Position numbers and translations under genes: made by a program. From NCBI GenBank assembly GCA_963724435.1, contig CAVRUN010000001.1, positions 372,001 through 436,000 of the forward strand: a DNA stretch of 64,000 nucleotides, read 5' to 3'. This document shows positions 53,549-62,960 of the stretch, piece by piece. The DNA comes from AP-15 sp963724435. Its GTDB lineage: Bacteria; Pseudomonadota; Alphaproteobacteria; ATCC43930; CGMCC-115725. Numbering within the stretch: position 1 is the stretch's first letter; the number at the start of each line of letters is the position of its first letter. The notes beneath the pieces are model-generated. The model was given only the letters and a program-made list of their open reading frames with translations. It ran no database searches and was not told where the DNA came from.

Positions 53549-54482
53549 TCAGAGCTCCTTGCGAATGTCGATGACCCGCACCAGCAGCGCGATCATCACC
53601 ACGACTGCGACCAGCAGCACCATCGAGTTTGCCGCCGCCGGTGGGAACTGGAGATAGGAGAGTTGGGTCGCGATCTGCTTGCCGACCGAAGCCACCTGGC
53701 CGCCGCCGAGCACATCGACGGTGACAAAATCGCCCATCACCATCGCGATCACAAAGATCGAGCCGATTGCGATCCCCGGTTTCGACAATGGCAGGACGAT
53801 GTTTGTCATGACCTGCCAAGTGCCGGCCCCGGCATCCACGGCCGCCTCAATCAGAGAGCGGTCGATCCGGATCATCGAATTGAAGATCGGAACGATCATC
53901 GTCAGCGTATAAAGGTGCACGTAACCGAGGATCACAGCGAACTGCGAGTAGAGCAGCCATTCCTGCGGCACATGAACAATTCCAAGCCCGAGCAGCAGCC
54001 GGTTGACCAGCCCATGCCGGCCGAGGAGTGGGATCCACGCGATCATCCGGATCACGATCGAGGTCCAGAAAGGGATCGTGCACAGCAACAGAAGGACCAG
54101 CTGCCAGGTTCGAACTCGGCACCAAGAAGGCGAGAAAATAGGCGATTAGAAATCCGAGCGTGACCGTGATCGCCCAAGTGATCGCGCAGAACTCGATCGT
54201 GATCAAATAGGTGCGGTAAGTGACTCCCTCGGAGAACACCTCCTGGTAGTTGTCGAGGGTAAAGGCTGGGATCAGCAGCCGGTAGGTCTCGTAGCTGAAG
54301 AAACTGACCGCGACGACGAGCGCGATCGGGACCACGAAAAATAGCAGAAACACGGCCGAGAGCGGCAGCACCTGAAGATAGGCGGCAGCTCTGGACAGGC
54401 GACCCCTGATCGCGTCCGGAGCCGCGGGCCCGACGGCCCGCGCACGCAATGCTGGGGCGGATAGGGCGTCGGGTGTCGTCAC
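53549..54482 (-). pseudogene. ABC transporter permease, spermidine/putrescine type (PotB-like), one-base frameshift
   Basis: GTG 54482 overlaps the stop of the binding-protein gene and opens VTTPDALSAPALRARA, a basic N-terminus, and FLLFFVVPIALVVAVSFFSY, helix 1. After LIAYFLAFLVPS one extra base in the TTCGAA at 54109-54114 breaks the frame; the other frame continues RTWQLVLLLLCTIPFWTSIV, IRMIAWIPLLGRHG, the coupling loop SLIEAAVDAGAGTWQVMTNI and VLPLSKPGIAIGSIFVIAMV. The length of 934 nt is one over a 310-residue gene. All else is intact. If real, the whole uptake system is dead. Confidence 0.85.
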
Positions 54483-55783
54483 GCGGCGATGAACTCGTTC
54501 CATTTGAAGACCATGTAGCGGTCTTCGTCCATTACCGTATTCCACACGGTGACATGGCCCATGCGCTCCCAAAACGAGCCGCCGTCGCGCACCGTGCCGG
54601 CTTTTTCGATCTTTTCTCCGGTTGGGCTCAAGATGTCGCCCTTGGCCGGCTTCCCCTCCATCCAGTAATTCCACTCGTCGGGGGTCATGTATTTCTTCGC
54701 CGTGTCGAGCACGGCGGTGTAGTAGCCTTGACGATTTAAAAAGGCGCCGGTCCAGCCTGATAAATACCAATTGATGAATTCATAAGCAGAATCGAGCATC
54801 TTGCCGTCGAGGTGAGCGGGGACGCCGAGACCTGCAGCCCAGCCACGGTATCCTTCCTTCAAAGGCTGGTATTTGCAGGCTATGCCCATCTGGCGAACCT
54901 TGGTCACGGCCGGCGACCACATCGACTGGATGACCACCTCGCCGGACGCCATCAGGTTGACGCTTTCGTTGAATTCCTTCCAGAAGGCGCGAAATTGGCC
55001 AGCTTTTTTGGCGTCGATCATGACCGCAATCGTCTGGTCAATCTCGGGCTTGGTCATATTACCCTTATCGACGTATTTGACGCGGCCCAGGGCCTCGCAC
55101 ACCATCGCCGCATCCATGATCCCGATCGACGGAATGTTGAGGATTGCGGACTTGCCTTTGAATTCGGGATTGAGCAAATCGGCCCAGGAGGCGATCGGGC
55201 GCTTGATCAGATCGGGCCGGATGCCGAGCGTGTCGGCGTTGTAGACGGTCGGGATGACCGTCATCCATTTGGACGGATCTTTGGCAAAATCCTTAGACTG
55301 TTCGGCGGTGAGATAGGCGACCTTAATAGGAGCGATGCCCTCCATCGCGATCTTCTTGCCGCCGGGCAGTTCCCCTTTCGTGAAGATTGGCACGATCTGG
55401 TCATAGTATTTGATCTTGGAAGTATCGATGCCGCGCAAATTGCCGGAGGGCACGATCTTTTTCAGCATCCAATATTCGGTGTCGAGCAGGTCGAACGAGC
55501 TCGGCTGAAGTACTGCGCGCTTGACCACGTCGTCGGAGACGAGCGAGGTGTATTGCACGGTAAAGCCGAGGTCCTGCTTGCACTTGTCAGCCAGCTCCTT
55601 GAATTGATTGACCCCGGTACCGGCGATACGCAACGTCACCGGCTCGGCCGCGTGCACGGCCGGTAAGCCGCATAGAGCCCCACTACCGGTCGCCAACCCC
55701 GCCATCGATGCGGCGCCGGCGAGAATGCGTCGCCGGGTCAGGTGCTGCCGCTGCTGCATCTTTTGCCCTCCCTCTATTTTCAA
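54479..55783 (-). CDS. ABC transporter substrate-binding protein, spermidine/putrescine type
   Basis: A 434-residue periplasmic protein of the PotD-like (POPT) class. A twin-arginine signal is visible (LTRRRILAGAASMAGLATGS) with cleavage near AVHAAEPV. The body contains AAEPVTLRIAGTGVNQFKEL, VVKRAVLQPSSFDLLDTEYW, SWADLLNPEFKGKSAILNIP and YEFINWYLSGWTGAFLNRQG. Starts at 55783 or 55759 are possible; the first overlaps the end of the ATPase gene. The ligand may be a cationic or ureide-like nitrogen compound rather than a polyamine, given hyuAB and the ring-opening amidohydrolase in the same strand run. Confidence 0.87.
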   Translation of the reverse strand: MKIEGGQKMQQRQHLTRRRILAGAASMAGLATGSGALCGLPAVHAAEPVTLRIAGTGVNQFKELADKCKQDLGFTVQYTSLVSDDVVKRAVLQPSSFDLLDTEYWMLKKIVPSGNLRGIDTSKIKYYDQIVPIFTKGELPGGKKIAMEGIAPIKVAYLTAEQSKDFAKDPSKWMTVIPTVYNADTLGIRPDLIKRPIASWADLLNPEFKGKSAILNIPSIGIMDAAMVCEALGRVKYVDKGNMTKPEIDQTIAVMIDAKKAGQFRAFWKEFNESVNLMASGEVVIQSMWSPAVTKVRQMGIACKYQPLKEGYRGWAAGLGVPAHLDGKMLDSAYEFINWYLSGWTGAFLNRQGYYTAVLDTAKKYMTPDEWNYWMEGKPAKGDILSPTGEKIEKAGTVRDGGSFWERMGHVTVWNTVMDEDRYMVFKWNEFIAA

Positions 55784-56883
55784 TTCACGACATGAACGTC
55801 GACATCATCCCAGCCGACCGCGACTGCGTCGCCCGCGCCTAAATCGGCCGCGTAGAACGCATCGTCAGACAGAATTACGGTCAGTTCGTCAATACCGTCC
55901 GCCTCCAGGCGGAGCCGGACGAGGCTGCCCTGGTACTCGACGGCTGCAATGCGAGATGGGAGCGATATGGGTTGGACAGCGCCGTTGCCATTAGACAGTT
56001 GCTTTGTGGAGCCGATGCGCATGCGGTCGTTGCGGACCGCTACATCCACGGCGCTGCCCACCGAGAGCCCGGTGTTGGTCGTGGAGATTGGTATTCCGTG
56101 TGGGCCGCGCAGCCGCGCCCCTATCCCGTCAATGCCGTCCACGGTGCAGCGCAGGATGTTGTGGCCGCCGATAAAGCGCGCGACAAAGGTGGTGGTCGGC
56201 CGGTCGAACACTGCGCGCGGCGTATCGGCCTGTTCGATCCGTCCGTCATTCATGACGATGACGAGGTCGGCCAATGCCAAGGCTTCGTCCTGGCTGTGGG
56301 TGACATGGATAAAGGTGATCCCAAGTTGGCGCTGGAGACGCATTAGCTCTTCACGCATCCGAACGCGCAAAAATGGATCGAGAGCCGAAAGCGGCTCGTC
56401 GAGCAGCAGAACATGGGGGTGGGTGATCAAGGCGCGGGCGAGTGCGACGCGTTGCTGTTGCCCGCCCGAGAGGTGCGCCGGCAGCCTTTCGGCAAGAGCG
56501 GCCATCTCGACGAGGCGCAGCATTTCGAGCGCCAAGGCACGACGCTCAGCCCTACGGACGCCCCGCATCTTCAGGCTGAACGCGACATTGTCGATGCAGT
56601 TAAGGTGCGGGAACAACGCGTAGTTTTGGAACATCATCGCGGTGCGCCGGCGCGCTGGCGGCAGGTCGGTGACGAGAACCCCGCCGACAGCGATCTCGCC
56701 GCTGGTCGGAAATTCGTGGCCGGCGATCATCCGCAAGGTGGTGGTCTTGCCACACCCCGACGGCCCCAACAGGCAGCAGTAACTCCCACCCGAGATCAAC
56801 GCGTCGATCGCATCAACTGCAGTCGTGCGCCCGAACACTTTCTTCAGCGCTACCAGTCGAACTTCAGATGACAGCGTCGACAA
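55780..56883 (-). CDS. ABC transporter ATP-binding protein, spermidine/putrescine type (PotA-like)
   Basis: A 367-residue ATPase. Walker A LLGPSGCGKTTTLRMIAG, Q-loop MMFQNYALFPHLN, signature LSGGQQQRVALARALITHPH, Walker B VLLLDEPLSALDP and H-loop HVTHSQDEALALADLVIVM are all intact. A C-terminal TOBE-type domain follows (VEYQGSLVRLRLEADGI). It is the first gene of the transporter set (ATPase, binding protein, two permeases) and precedes hyuAB. Confidence 0.9.
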   Translation of the reverse strand: MSTLSSEVRLVALKKVFGRTTAVDAIDALISGGSYCCLLGPSGCGKTTTLRMIAGHEFPTSGEIAVGGVLVTDLPPARRRTAMMFQNYALFPHLNCIDNVAFSLKMRGVRRAERRALALEMLRLVEMAALAERLPAHLSGGQQQRVALARALITHPHVLLLDEPLSALDPFLRVRMREELMRLQRQLGITFIHVTHSQDEALALADLVIVMNDGRIEQADTPRAVFDRPTTTFVARFIGGHNILRCTVDGIDGIGARLRGPHGIPISTTNTGLSVGSAVDVAVRNDRMRIGSTKQLSNGNGAVQPISLPSRIAAVEYQGSLVRLRLEADGIDELTVILSDDAFYAADLGAGDAVAVGWDDVDVHVVN

Positions 56884-56989
56884 GACGGTGCCTCCCCGGC
56901 CGCAGCGGCCTCACCTCCGCCACGAATTGGCCTGAGCAAGTGGCGTGCCATTCGCGCCGATGCCGACACAGAAAGGCGTCGCTCTGGAA

Positions 56990-58099
56990 TCAGCCGACGG
57001 GGCGGCGTGCGATGACCGCGATCGGGCCACCGCCGTCCGGTCCCTGATGTTCGGCGCCGCCGGATACGAACAAATCGGTGCGGCCGAGTTTGCCGGCGAG
57101 AACACCGCCGACCAACGCCCGCGCATGGCGGCTGGCATGGATGTCGCTGTCCTCGTTCATCACATGGCGATTGCCGCGGATTGATCCGCTGCGGGCGGCT
57201 TCGGCCTTGGCGAGCACCGCGACGACGCGATCGGCAGCGGTGCGGTCAAGCTGCTCGCCGTTGCCAAGACCGACCGCTTGCAACACGCGGCCTAGCGCGG
57301 GCAGATCGATCGCGTCGGTCATCACGTCATGCGCGATGATTTTGTCGCCGGCCCACGACGTGCTATTGCCGAGGGTGATGACTTCGTTGTGCATCAATTC
57401 GATACCGGCCGAGGCGCTGGCCCGTGTCGACCACAAATCGAAATTGCGGCCGATCGCCTGATCACTGAGCGCCGTCCGCTCGATCTCGCCCAAAGCAAGG
57501 GCGACGCCAATCGCAGAGGCGCCGCGCGACAGACCCATCGAGGCATAGCCGTCCTCGGTTGCGGTCGCAAGGCCGCGCCCCGCTGCTTCAGCAATGCGCT
57601 CGCTGGTCAATATCGGACACTTGACCTGGACCCAGTGAATATCCTCGTGGTCTTCGATCCGGGCGCTCGTTACTGCCTCTCGCACTGCCGCAGCGGTCGT
57701 CTCGACTTGCGGCGTCCGGCCGATTTCCTCCGGCTTAAATCGACGTGTCCTTGCGGTGCCGATCGCCAGCGACTTGCTCCCGAGCCGTGGCGTGCCACTG
57801 TCGCGCACGGCGAACACGAGACAATGCGGCGCGAGTCCCCCCTCGGTCCCGCCCGACATGACCATCGCGACGCGGTCCGGTACATCCGCAGCATCAATAC
57901 CGAGCAGCGGCGCCAACGCCGTCGAAAACGCGTGCATCGCGAGAGCGCGGGTGAAATCATTGACGCAGCCATTGCCTTCGGTTTTGGCGAGGATCGCGAC
58001 AATCTCGGCGGGCAGCAACTGGCCGTCATCGATCAACCGCAAGACCCCGCCGACATCGGCGGGATGGCTCATTGGCAGGCGATGGACAAGGCACTCCAT
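56990..58099 (-). CDS. Ring-opening amidohydrolase (cyanuric acid amidohydrolase/barbiturase family)
   Basis: A 369-residue three-repeat enzyme that hydrolyses a cyclic imide or ureide. The three Lys-Ser pairs of the family can be read: Lys39 (ILAKTEGNGCVNDFTR) with Ser82 (VMSGGTEG), Lys160 (HWVQVKCPIL) with Ser230 (TRASASAGIEL), and Lys298 (VVAVLAKAEAA) with Ser346 (LFVSGGAEHQGPDGGGP). Spacing and length agree closely with AtzD. Cyanuric acid, barbiturate and related rings are the known substrates; which applies here cannot be read by eye. It lies between a transporter/hyuAB operon and a flavin monooxygenase on the same strand, and an AllA-like relic is near, pointing to pyrimidine- or purine-derived ring degradation. 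Confidence 0.88.
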   Translation of the reverse strand: MECLVHRLPMSHPADVGGVLRLIDDGQLLPAEIVAILAKTEGNGCVNDFTRALAMHAFSTALAPLLGIDAADVPDRVAMVMSGGTEGGLAPHCLVFAVRDSGTPRLGSKSLAIGTARTRRFKPEEIGRTPQVETTAAAVREAVTSARIEDHEDIHWVQVKCPILTSERIAEAAGRGLATATEDGYASMGLSRGASAIGVALALGEIERTALSDQAIGRNFDLWSTRASASAGIELMHNEVITLGNSTSWAGDKIIAHDVMTDAIDLPALGRVLQAVGLGNGEQLDRTAADRVVAVLAKAEAARSGSIRGNRHVMNEDSDIHASRHARALVGGVLAGKLGRTDLFVSGGAEHQGPDGGGPIAVIARRPVG

Positions 58100-58209
58100 T
58101 GGGGTCCTCCGTTACGGCCAAGGAAGGTGAACCAAGCGCTCTCGCAGATGCTCAAGCAACTTGTCATCGCCTTGCGCGGCCTTTTTAGGGGCCGGCAATA
58201 TCGGAGCGG

Positions 58210-59508
58210 TCAGAACTCGGTGAGGGTTTCGCGCAAGGTCGGCTTGGTATAGGCCTCGCGCACCAGTCCGCGGCGCTGCAATGCGGGCACCAGCCCTTCG
58301 CAGACCTCATTGATGATACGCCGGCTGGTGCGTTGGAATGGGGTGCTGATCAGAAACCCGTCGCCGCCGATCGCCTCAATCGCGGCGCCCATGCGCTCGG
58401 CGACCTCATCGGGCGTGCCGATCAGGTCGAGCCCGCTGTCGTAGCGCTCCGAGGCCAGCTGGCGCAATGTCTTGCCGCTGCCCCATTGGGCGAATTTGTC
58501 GAGTGAGCCCTGCTCGCCATTGGTGGTGATGCGGGGCAATGGCTCGTCGAGATCGAACTGCGAAAAATCGATATCGGTGATCGAGCCGATCGAGGCGAGC
58601 GCCGCTTCGATAAAGCTGGGCGCTGTAACCATGCGCCGATATTTGGCGCGCGCCTCGTCGCTGGTTTCGCCCAGGACCGGATAAACCAAATACAGCACCT
58701 TGATGTCGTCGGGGTCGCGTCCAAACCTGACGGCGTGAGCGCGCACCTCGTCGCGATACTGCTTCATGCCGTCGATCTGATTTGCCGTCGCAATGATCGA
58801 GTCGGCATGGCGCGCGGCGAATGCGCGGCCACGCGGCGAGCCGCCGGCCTGGACGAAAGCCGGCCGGCCCTGCGGAGCCCGGACGGTGTTGAGCGGTCCG
58901 CGGCATCTGAAAAACTCGCCTTCGAAATTGATCGGATGGACCTTGCGGTGATCGGCGTAGATGCCGCGCTCGCGGTCCATCACGACTGCATCCGGCTCCC
59001 ATGTCTCGAACAATCGACAGACCAGTTCGACATACTCGTCGGCCATCGCGTAGCGGATTTCACGCGGCGGCAGTTTCTCCATACCGAAATTCTGCGCTGC
59101 GGCATCCTCGCCCGAAGTAACGATGTTCCAGCCGAATCGGCCATTGGCGATGTGGTCGAGGGTCACGGCGAGCCGCGCCAGCATAAATGGCGGGTAGGCC
59201 AGCGTTGACATCGTCGCGATGACACCAAGCCGGCTCGTGGCGGCAGCGATCATCGCGGCGAGCGGCAGGGGGTCGTGCTTGGGCACTTGCAGCACGTGTT
59301 TCAAAGTAGCTTCGGACGTGCCGCGATAGGCTTCCGACACCATCAAGGTGTCTTCGAGCATGATGTAATCAAAGCAGGCGCGCTCCATCGCCTGCGCCAT
59401 CTCGACAAAAAACTTGCCGTCCCACGGCGAGCCGCCATGGCTGAACGGGGCGTTCCAATCGCCCGGTGTGAAATTCGTGAACCAGCCCAGATGAAAGCGC
59501 TTTGGCAC
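58210..59508 (-). CDS. Flavin-dependent monooxygenase, NtaA/SnaA/DszA family (fourth copy)
   Basis: A 432-residue luciferase-like enzyme. GTG 59508 is chosen: an AGGAGGG site precedes it, it lies 10 bp after the upstream stop, and it leads straight into PKRFHLGWFTNFTPGDWNAP. Further landmarks are ERACFDYIMLEDTLMVSEAY, TSRLGVIATMSTLAYPPFML, LDHIANGRFGWNIVTSGEDA, YAMADEYVELVCRLFETW and RPAFVQAGGSPRGRAFAARH. It resembles the copy at 47492-48811 more than the other two. It sits 110 bp before the ring-opening amidohydrolase on the same strand, so an oxidation followed by ring opening is a plausible sequence. Confidence 0.88.
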   Translation of the reverse strand: MPKRFHLGWFTNFTPGDWNAPFSHGGSPWDGKFFVEMAQAMERACFDYIMLEDTLMVSEAYRGTSEATLKHVLQVPKHDPLPLAAMIAAATSRLGVIATMSTLAYPPFMLARLAVTLDHIANGRFGWNIVTSGEDAAAQNFGMEKLPPREIRYAMADEYVELVCRLFETWEPDAVVMDRERGIYADHRKVHPINFEGEFFRCRGPLNTVRAPQGRPAFVQAGGSPRGRAFAARHADSIIATANQIDGMKQYRDEVRAHAVRFGRDPDDIKVLYLVYPVLGETSDEARAKYRRMVTAPSFIEAALASIGSITDIDFSQFDLDEPLPRITTNGEQGSLDKFAQWGSGKTLRQLASERYDSGLDLIGTPDEVAERMGAAIEAIGGDGFLISTPFQRTSRRIINEVCEGLVPALQRRGLVREAYTKPTLRETLTEF

Positions 59509-59518
59509 TCTTACCCTC

Positions 59519-59938
59519 CTACCCCTCGCCATCGGCGGCGAGGGCCACGGGGTTGAAGATGGCGGTTGCGGGATCGAGCTCAGGCTCCGAAAAGGGCTGG
59601 AGACGGCAGCAACGCATCGGCCTGCCGAGAAAGGGGCTCTCGGTGAGGCCGCGAACAATGCGCGGGACGGCGTAGCGCTGGCCGCCGATCACGATCGAAA
59701 CCGGCCCCGTGCTCGCCATTGCCGAAAAGTTGAAGGCGTAGATGTGGGGGATCCAGCATGCCAAACCGGGCCGCTTTCCGAGGAATTCGTAATGCATGGC
59801 GAGATAGGGCAATTCGCCGGGATGCGCGTGGGCCCCGTGCGGGCCGGGCGTAAACCGATCGGCCCATAGGGCGATGTCGTCGACGATGCCGGCAAGCTCC
59901 AGGCGCGACTTCAGGTGAGGATCGGCCGTATTGGTCAA
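59519..59938 (-). pseudogene. C-terminal fragment of a flavin-containing (FAD/NADP) monooxygenase
   Basis: The 139 residues read GIVDDIALWADRFTPGPHGA, GELPYLAMHYEFLGKRPGLA, CWIPHIYAFNFSAMASTGPV and RYAVPRIVRGLTESPFLGRP. This resembles the last quarter of Baeyer-Villiger/FMO-like flavoproteins of about 450-500 aa, where a substrate-facing helix and an AMPRLV-type segment close the protein. No Rossmann motif (GxGxxG) is present. The TTG at 59938 is the only in-frame start, so it is a remnant left by a deletion that also hit the next gene. Confidence 0.55.
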
Positions 59939-59942
59939 TGGA

Positions 59943-60251
59943 TCAGCGACTAGCAGCGAACACTGCTGCCTCGGCGAGCCGGCAAACCTTGTAGTCGGCA
60001 GTATTGCTATCGATCAGTTCGAGATTATAAAAATCGCGCTGTTCACTGCGATACGAGCCGGCATGCCAGGTCCCGCGGCTGAGCTTGATAAAGCGCTCGG
60101 GAGGGATGCAAAACGCCCGGATATCGGACAGGCCAGGGCGGTCGAGCGCCACGTCGCCGACACCGTGACCGCTATCGGCTAGCGGTCCGCCTAACTCGCC
60201 AAAGGGTGAAAATGCCTTGGGACAGAATTCTTGGACGTAAAGCTCGTTCAC
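59943..60251 (-). pseudogene. Ureidoglycolate lyase (AllA)-like protein, internally deleted
   Basis: The N-terminus MNELYVQEFCPKAFSPFGEL and the C-terminal cupin signature IPPERFIKLSRGTWHAGSYR followed by DFYNLELIDSNTADYKVC match AllA/ureidoglycolate lyase proteins of about 160-170 residues. Only 102 residues are left: about 60-70 residues between GDVALD and RPGLSDIRAF are missing in frame. Metal-binding His in GTWHAG remains, but the first cupin half is gone. AllA releases urea from ureidoglycolate at the end of purine (allantoin) breakdown. Confidence 0.6.
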
Positions 60252-60901
60252 CCTCCGCTCCTCTCGCCTAATTTAGGAGAAGGTTGCATCCGTCTTTGTG
60301 GACGCATCGAAGGATGCGAGACGAAATGCGAGGCTGACAGCGACTGCGGATATCCAACAGATTTGCGGGCGATAAGCGTGGTCTGATGCTCATTCGCATG
60401 ACCTCACATAAATGCCCGGCGGTGACGCACGAACTGTGCCAACCAATCAGTTGTGGAACGGCCCTTTCGGTCGCCGTCGAGCGACCGATCGAGATCGGCG
60501 CCAATTAGAGATCACGGCCGGGCCCGACTTGGCGTACGCCCATCGCGGTGATGAGGTTACGCCTCAATTTTCGTTCGAACGATAATCGAGTTGCGCCGCA
60601 CAGGGTCCGACCACACGGGAATGGCGGCAACGAGTGTGCGATGCCTTAAACGCTAACAGAGGGACCCATGACTGCCTGCTTTTCAACCCGCGAGCCTGAT
60701 CAAGCATATACATGCCCGCATTTATGGCTCCGTCCGATTTATCAAGTTCACGTCGCCGCCTCGGCACGGCGGCCAGGTCCATCTTGTTGAAGAGGTTTGC
60801 CTTACGCTGCCCGCCAGTGATCAGGCCTCTTATCGGGAGGGCGTTTCGTTAGTTCCGGCCCAATAGCACAACGAACGCGCCGGGGCGAGGCCGACCTAGG
60901 G
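60252..60901. other. 650-bp stretch without recognisable gene
   Basis: Short frames on both strands show no family features. The stretch separates the ureide relics from the cyclase and probably holds the terminator region of the cyclase gene and eroded sequence. No tRNA, IS end or long hairpin was seen. Confidence 0.4.
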
Positions 60902-62125
60902 TCACCGCAACAACGGCAACGCGTCGAAACCGGGCTCGGGGGTAAACAGCTCCTGCGGTTGTGCTACGCCGCGCAACGCGAAGCGCCCGACCGACACCAA
61001 ATGACCTCGCACCTGCGCGCCAAGGGCGTCGGCAAATCCTGCTGAAACGAGAACATCTTGCTCGACCGAGCGGCTCATCGCCAGGATCCGGCTGACTTCG
61101 TTTACCGCCGGGCCGATGACCGTGAAATCGAGGCGGTCCTTGCTGCCAACGTTGCCGTAAAACACGTCGCCGACGTGTAGTGCCAGATAAACCTGGGCTG
61201 TCGGCAAATCGGCTTCGGCACGGCTTCGATTAAGCTGGACGACGCTGTTGCGCGCCTGTGCCGCGGCAGCGAGCGCCTCGAGGCAGGCTTGTTCGCGGTT
61301 CTCCCCAGTGAAGATGGCGAGGGTCCCGTCGCCGATCAGCTTCAGTACATCGCCGCCATGACCATGCACGGCGGAAACAACGACATCGGCATAGTCGTTG
61401 AGGAGCGGAATAATCTGCTCTGGCGGGGCGCTGTCGGTGATCTGGGTAAAACCGTGAAGATCGCTGTACCACAGCACCGCGCTGATTTTGTCAGCGACGC
61501 CGCGGGCGATCCGGCCACTCATCACCCGCCGACCCGCGTCGCGTCCGAGATAAGTTTCGGCGAGCGTCCCGGCCATGCGCGCGAGCGCGGCTGACTTGAG
61601 GGCAAGATTGAGGAAAGGCGCGAGCCGTTTCAATGCGATGACTGCGCCGTCGCCGAACCCTTTCGGTAAATCAGTCGCCCAGGATGAATAAACGCAATCC
61701 ATCTCGCCGATTGCGCCTTCCGCGGCAAATCGATGTACAAGCGCCAGGTAATCCGTCATGCCCTCGCCGCGGGCCTGTGCGATCGCTGAAAAATCGGCTG
61801 CTTCGCCGTTGACCAAACGGCGGCGCATCACCTTTTCGCCCGACTGCAGCAGATGGAAAAATGGGCTGCGTTGCCAATTTTCCGCTGCTTCGCCCTCGTT
61901 GGTGCGCCCATAATCGATTGCCTCGACGACATCCTGGCGCCAGCGGAGGACGCGACCCTCGTATATCGGGTGGAGCGTGTCGAGAATGACCATGGCGCGG
62001 GCCAAAGGAACGCCCGCATCGGCGATCCGTCTGCAGAAACCGGCCATCAGTTCGCTGTCAGTTCGACCGATTAGGCCGGCCTCCGTTACCCAGTCGGCGA
62101 GTTCGTCGAAAGCCGATCGATCCAT
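60902..62125 (-). CDS. Adenylate/guanylate cyclase (class III) with N-terminal sensory-type region
   Basis: A 407-residue protein. The C-terminal half is a class III nucleotide cyclase: LWYSDLHGFTQITDSAPPEQ (first metal Asp), GGDVLKLIGDGTLAIFTG (second metal Asp), LHVGDVFYGNVGSKDRLDFT and VIGPAVNEVSRILAMS. The N-terminal 200 residues (ADWVTEAGLIGRTDSELMAG, HPIYEGRVLRWRQDVVEAID) are the putative sensory domain common to rhizobial cyclases; no membrane helix is visible, so it is cytosolic. It would make cAMP or cGMP. It stands alone on the minus strand. Confidence 0.87.
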   Translation of the reverse strand: MDRSAFDELADWVTEAGLIGRTDSELMAGFCRRIADAGVPLARAMVILDTLHPIYEGRVLRWRQDVVEAIDYGRTNEGEAAENWQRSPFFHLLQSGEKVMRRRLVNGEAADFSAIAQARGEGMTDYLALVHRFAAEGAIGEMDCVYSSWATDLPKGFGDGAVIALKRLAPFLNLALKSAALARMAGTLAETYLGRDAGRRVMSGRIARGVADKISAVLWYSDLHGFTQITDSAPPEQIIPLLNDYADVVVSAVHGHGGDVLKLIGDGTLAIFTGENREQACLEALAAAAQARNSVVQLNRSRAEADLPTAQVYLALHVGDVFYGNVGSKDRLDFTVIGPAVNEVSRILAMSRSVEQDVLVSAGFADALGAQVRGHLVSVGRFALRGVAQPQELFTPEPGFDALPLLR

Positions 62126-62384
62126 TTTGTTGCTCCGTCTCGACGAGGATCGTCCTCAGCAGGTGCCGCGAAATTCTATCCGCCGTCGAAGCGACTGGGA
62201 TGGGCAGCTTGTGCCTTTGCGGTTGGTGCGATGGCTGCAATATCATCGGTCATTACCTGATAACTCCTCAATTCCGGGCGGCTGGCTGCGAGCACGCTCT
62301 TTGGAGCGTTTTCACAGCGGTAACCTACCCTTAAAAAGGAAGCTCCGCCTCCCCTCTCCTCGGGATTTATTATTGAGGACAAAG

Positions 62385-62960
62385 TTACCTCGTCGCCTCA
62401 ACGCCCGGACCGGCCATTCGTAGGAGCGAGATGGGCCCGTGGTTCGAGCCTGGTCTATCCGCCGGCTGTCCTCGAGGGCCGAGCGCCGCGGGCAATACAA
62501 ATGAGTTCAGGGCCCATGTCGCCAGCGAGGTTCTCCTGAGCAGGGGGGCGCCTCCTTGCGAGCTTCCATGGGCGCCGGCGGTTACGGCGACGACTAGGCT
62601 CAGTTCCGGCACCACATAAAGTCGCTGCCTGCCCCAGCCAAGGCTGCCAAGCCAATCGATGTCCCGGCCGTCGATCGATGACCGGCCTAGCCACCGTAAG
62701 TAGCCATAGCCGCGCGCGAAGCCGAACCACATCCCATCCGGATTGTGCCGAGCGGTCATCTGCTTGATCCAGCCGGCGGAGACAATCTGCCGTCCCTGCC
62801 ATACGCCATCGTCGAGCTTCGCCAAATCTCGTGGTCGCAGCTGCAACCCGCCGGACGCGTACGGGTGGCCATTTGGGAAGCGCTCCCACTCCCAATCCGT
62901 TATCCCGAGTGGCTCGAAAAGTGCCTTTTTTGGCTAATTGGTCGAGCGGCTGTCGGGCAA
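62385..62960 (-). pseudogene. Beta-lactamase-fold serine hydrolase, C-terminal part
   Basis: From about 62960 the minus strand reads QPLDQLAKK, then (after a shift) ALFEPLGITDWEWERFPNGH, PYASGGLQLRPRDLAKLDDG, VWQGRQIVSAGWIKQMTARH, YGYLRWLGRSSIDGRDIDWL and QRLYVVPELSLVVAVTAG. This is the C-terminal half of class C-type beta-lactamase/esterase family proteins. The SxxK motif and N-terminal half are absent, the repeat after TAG is degenerate, and the frame ends at 62385. It is a remnant. Confidence 0.65.
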
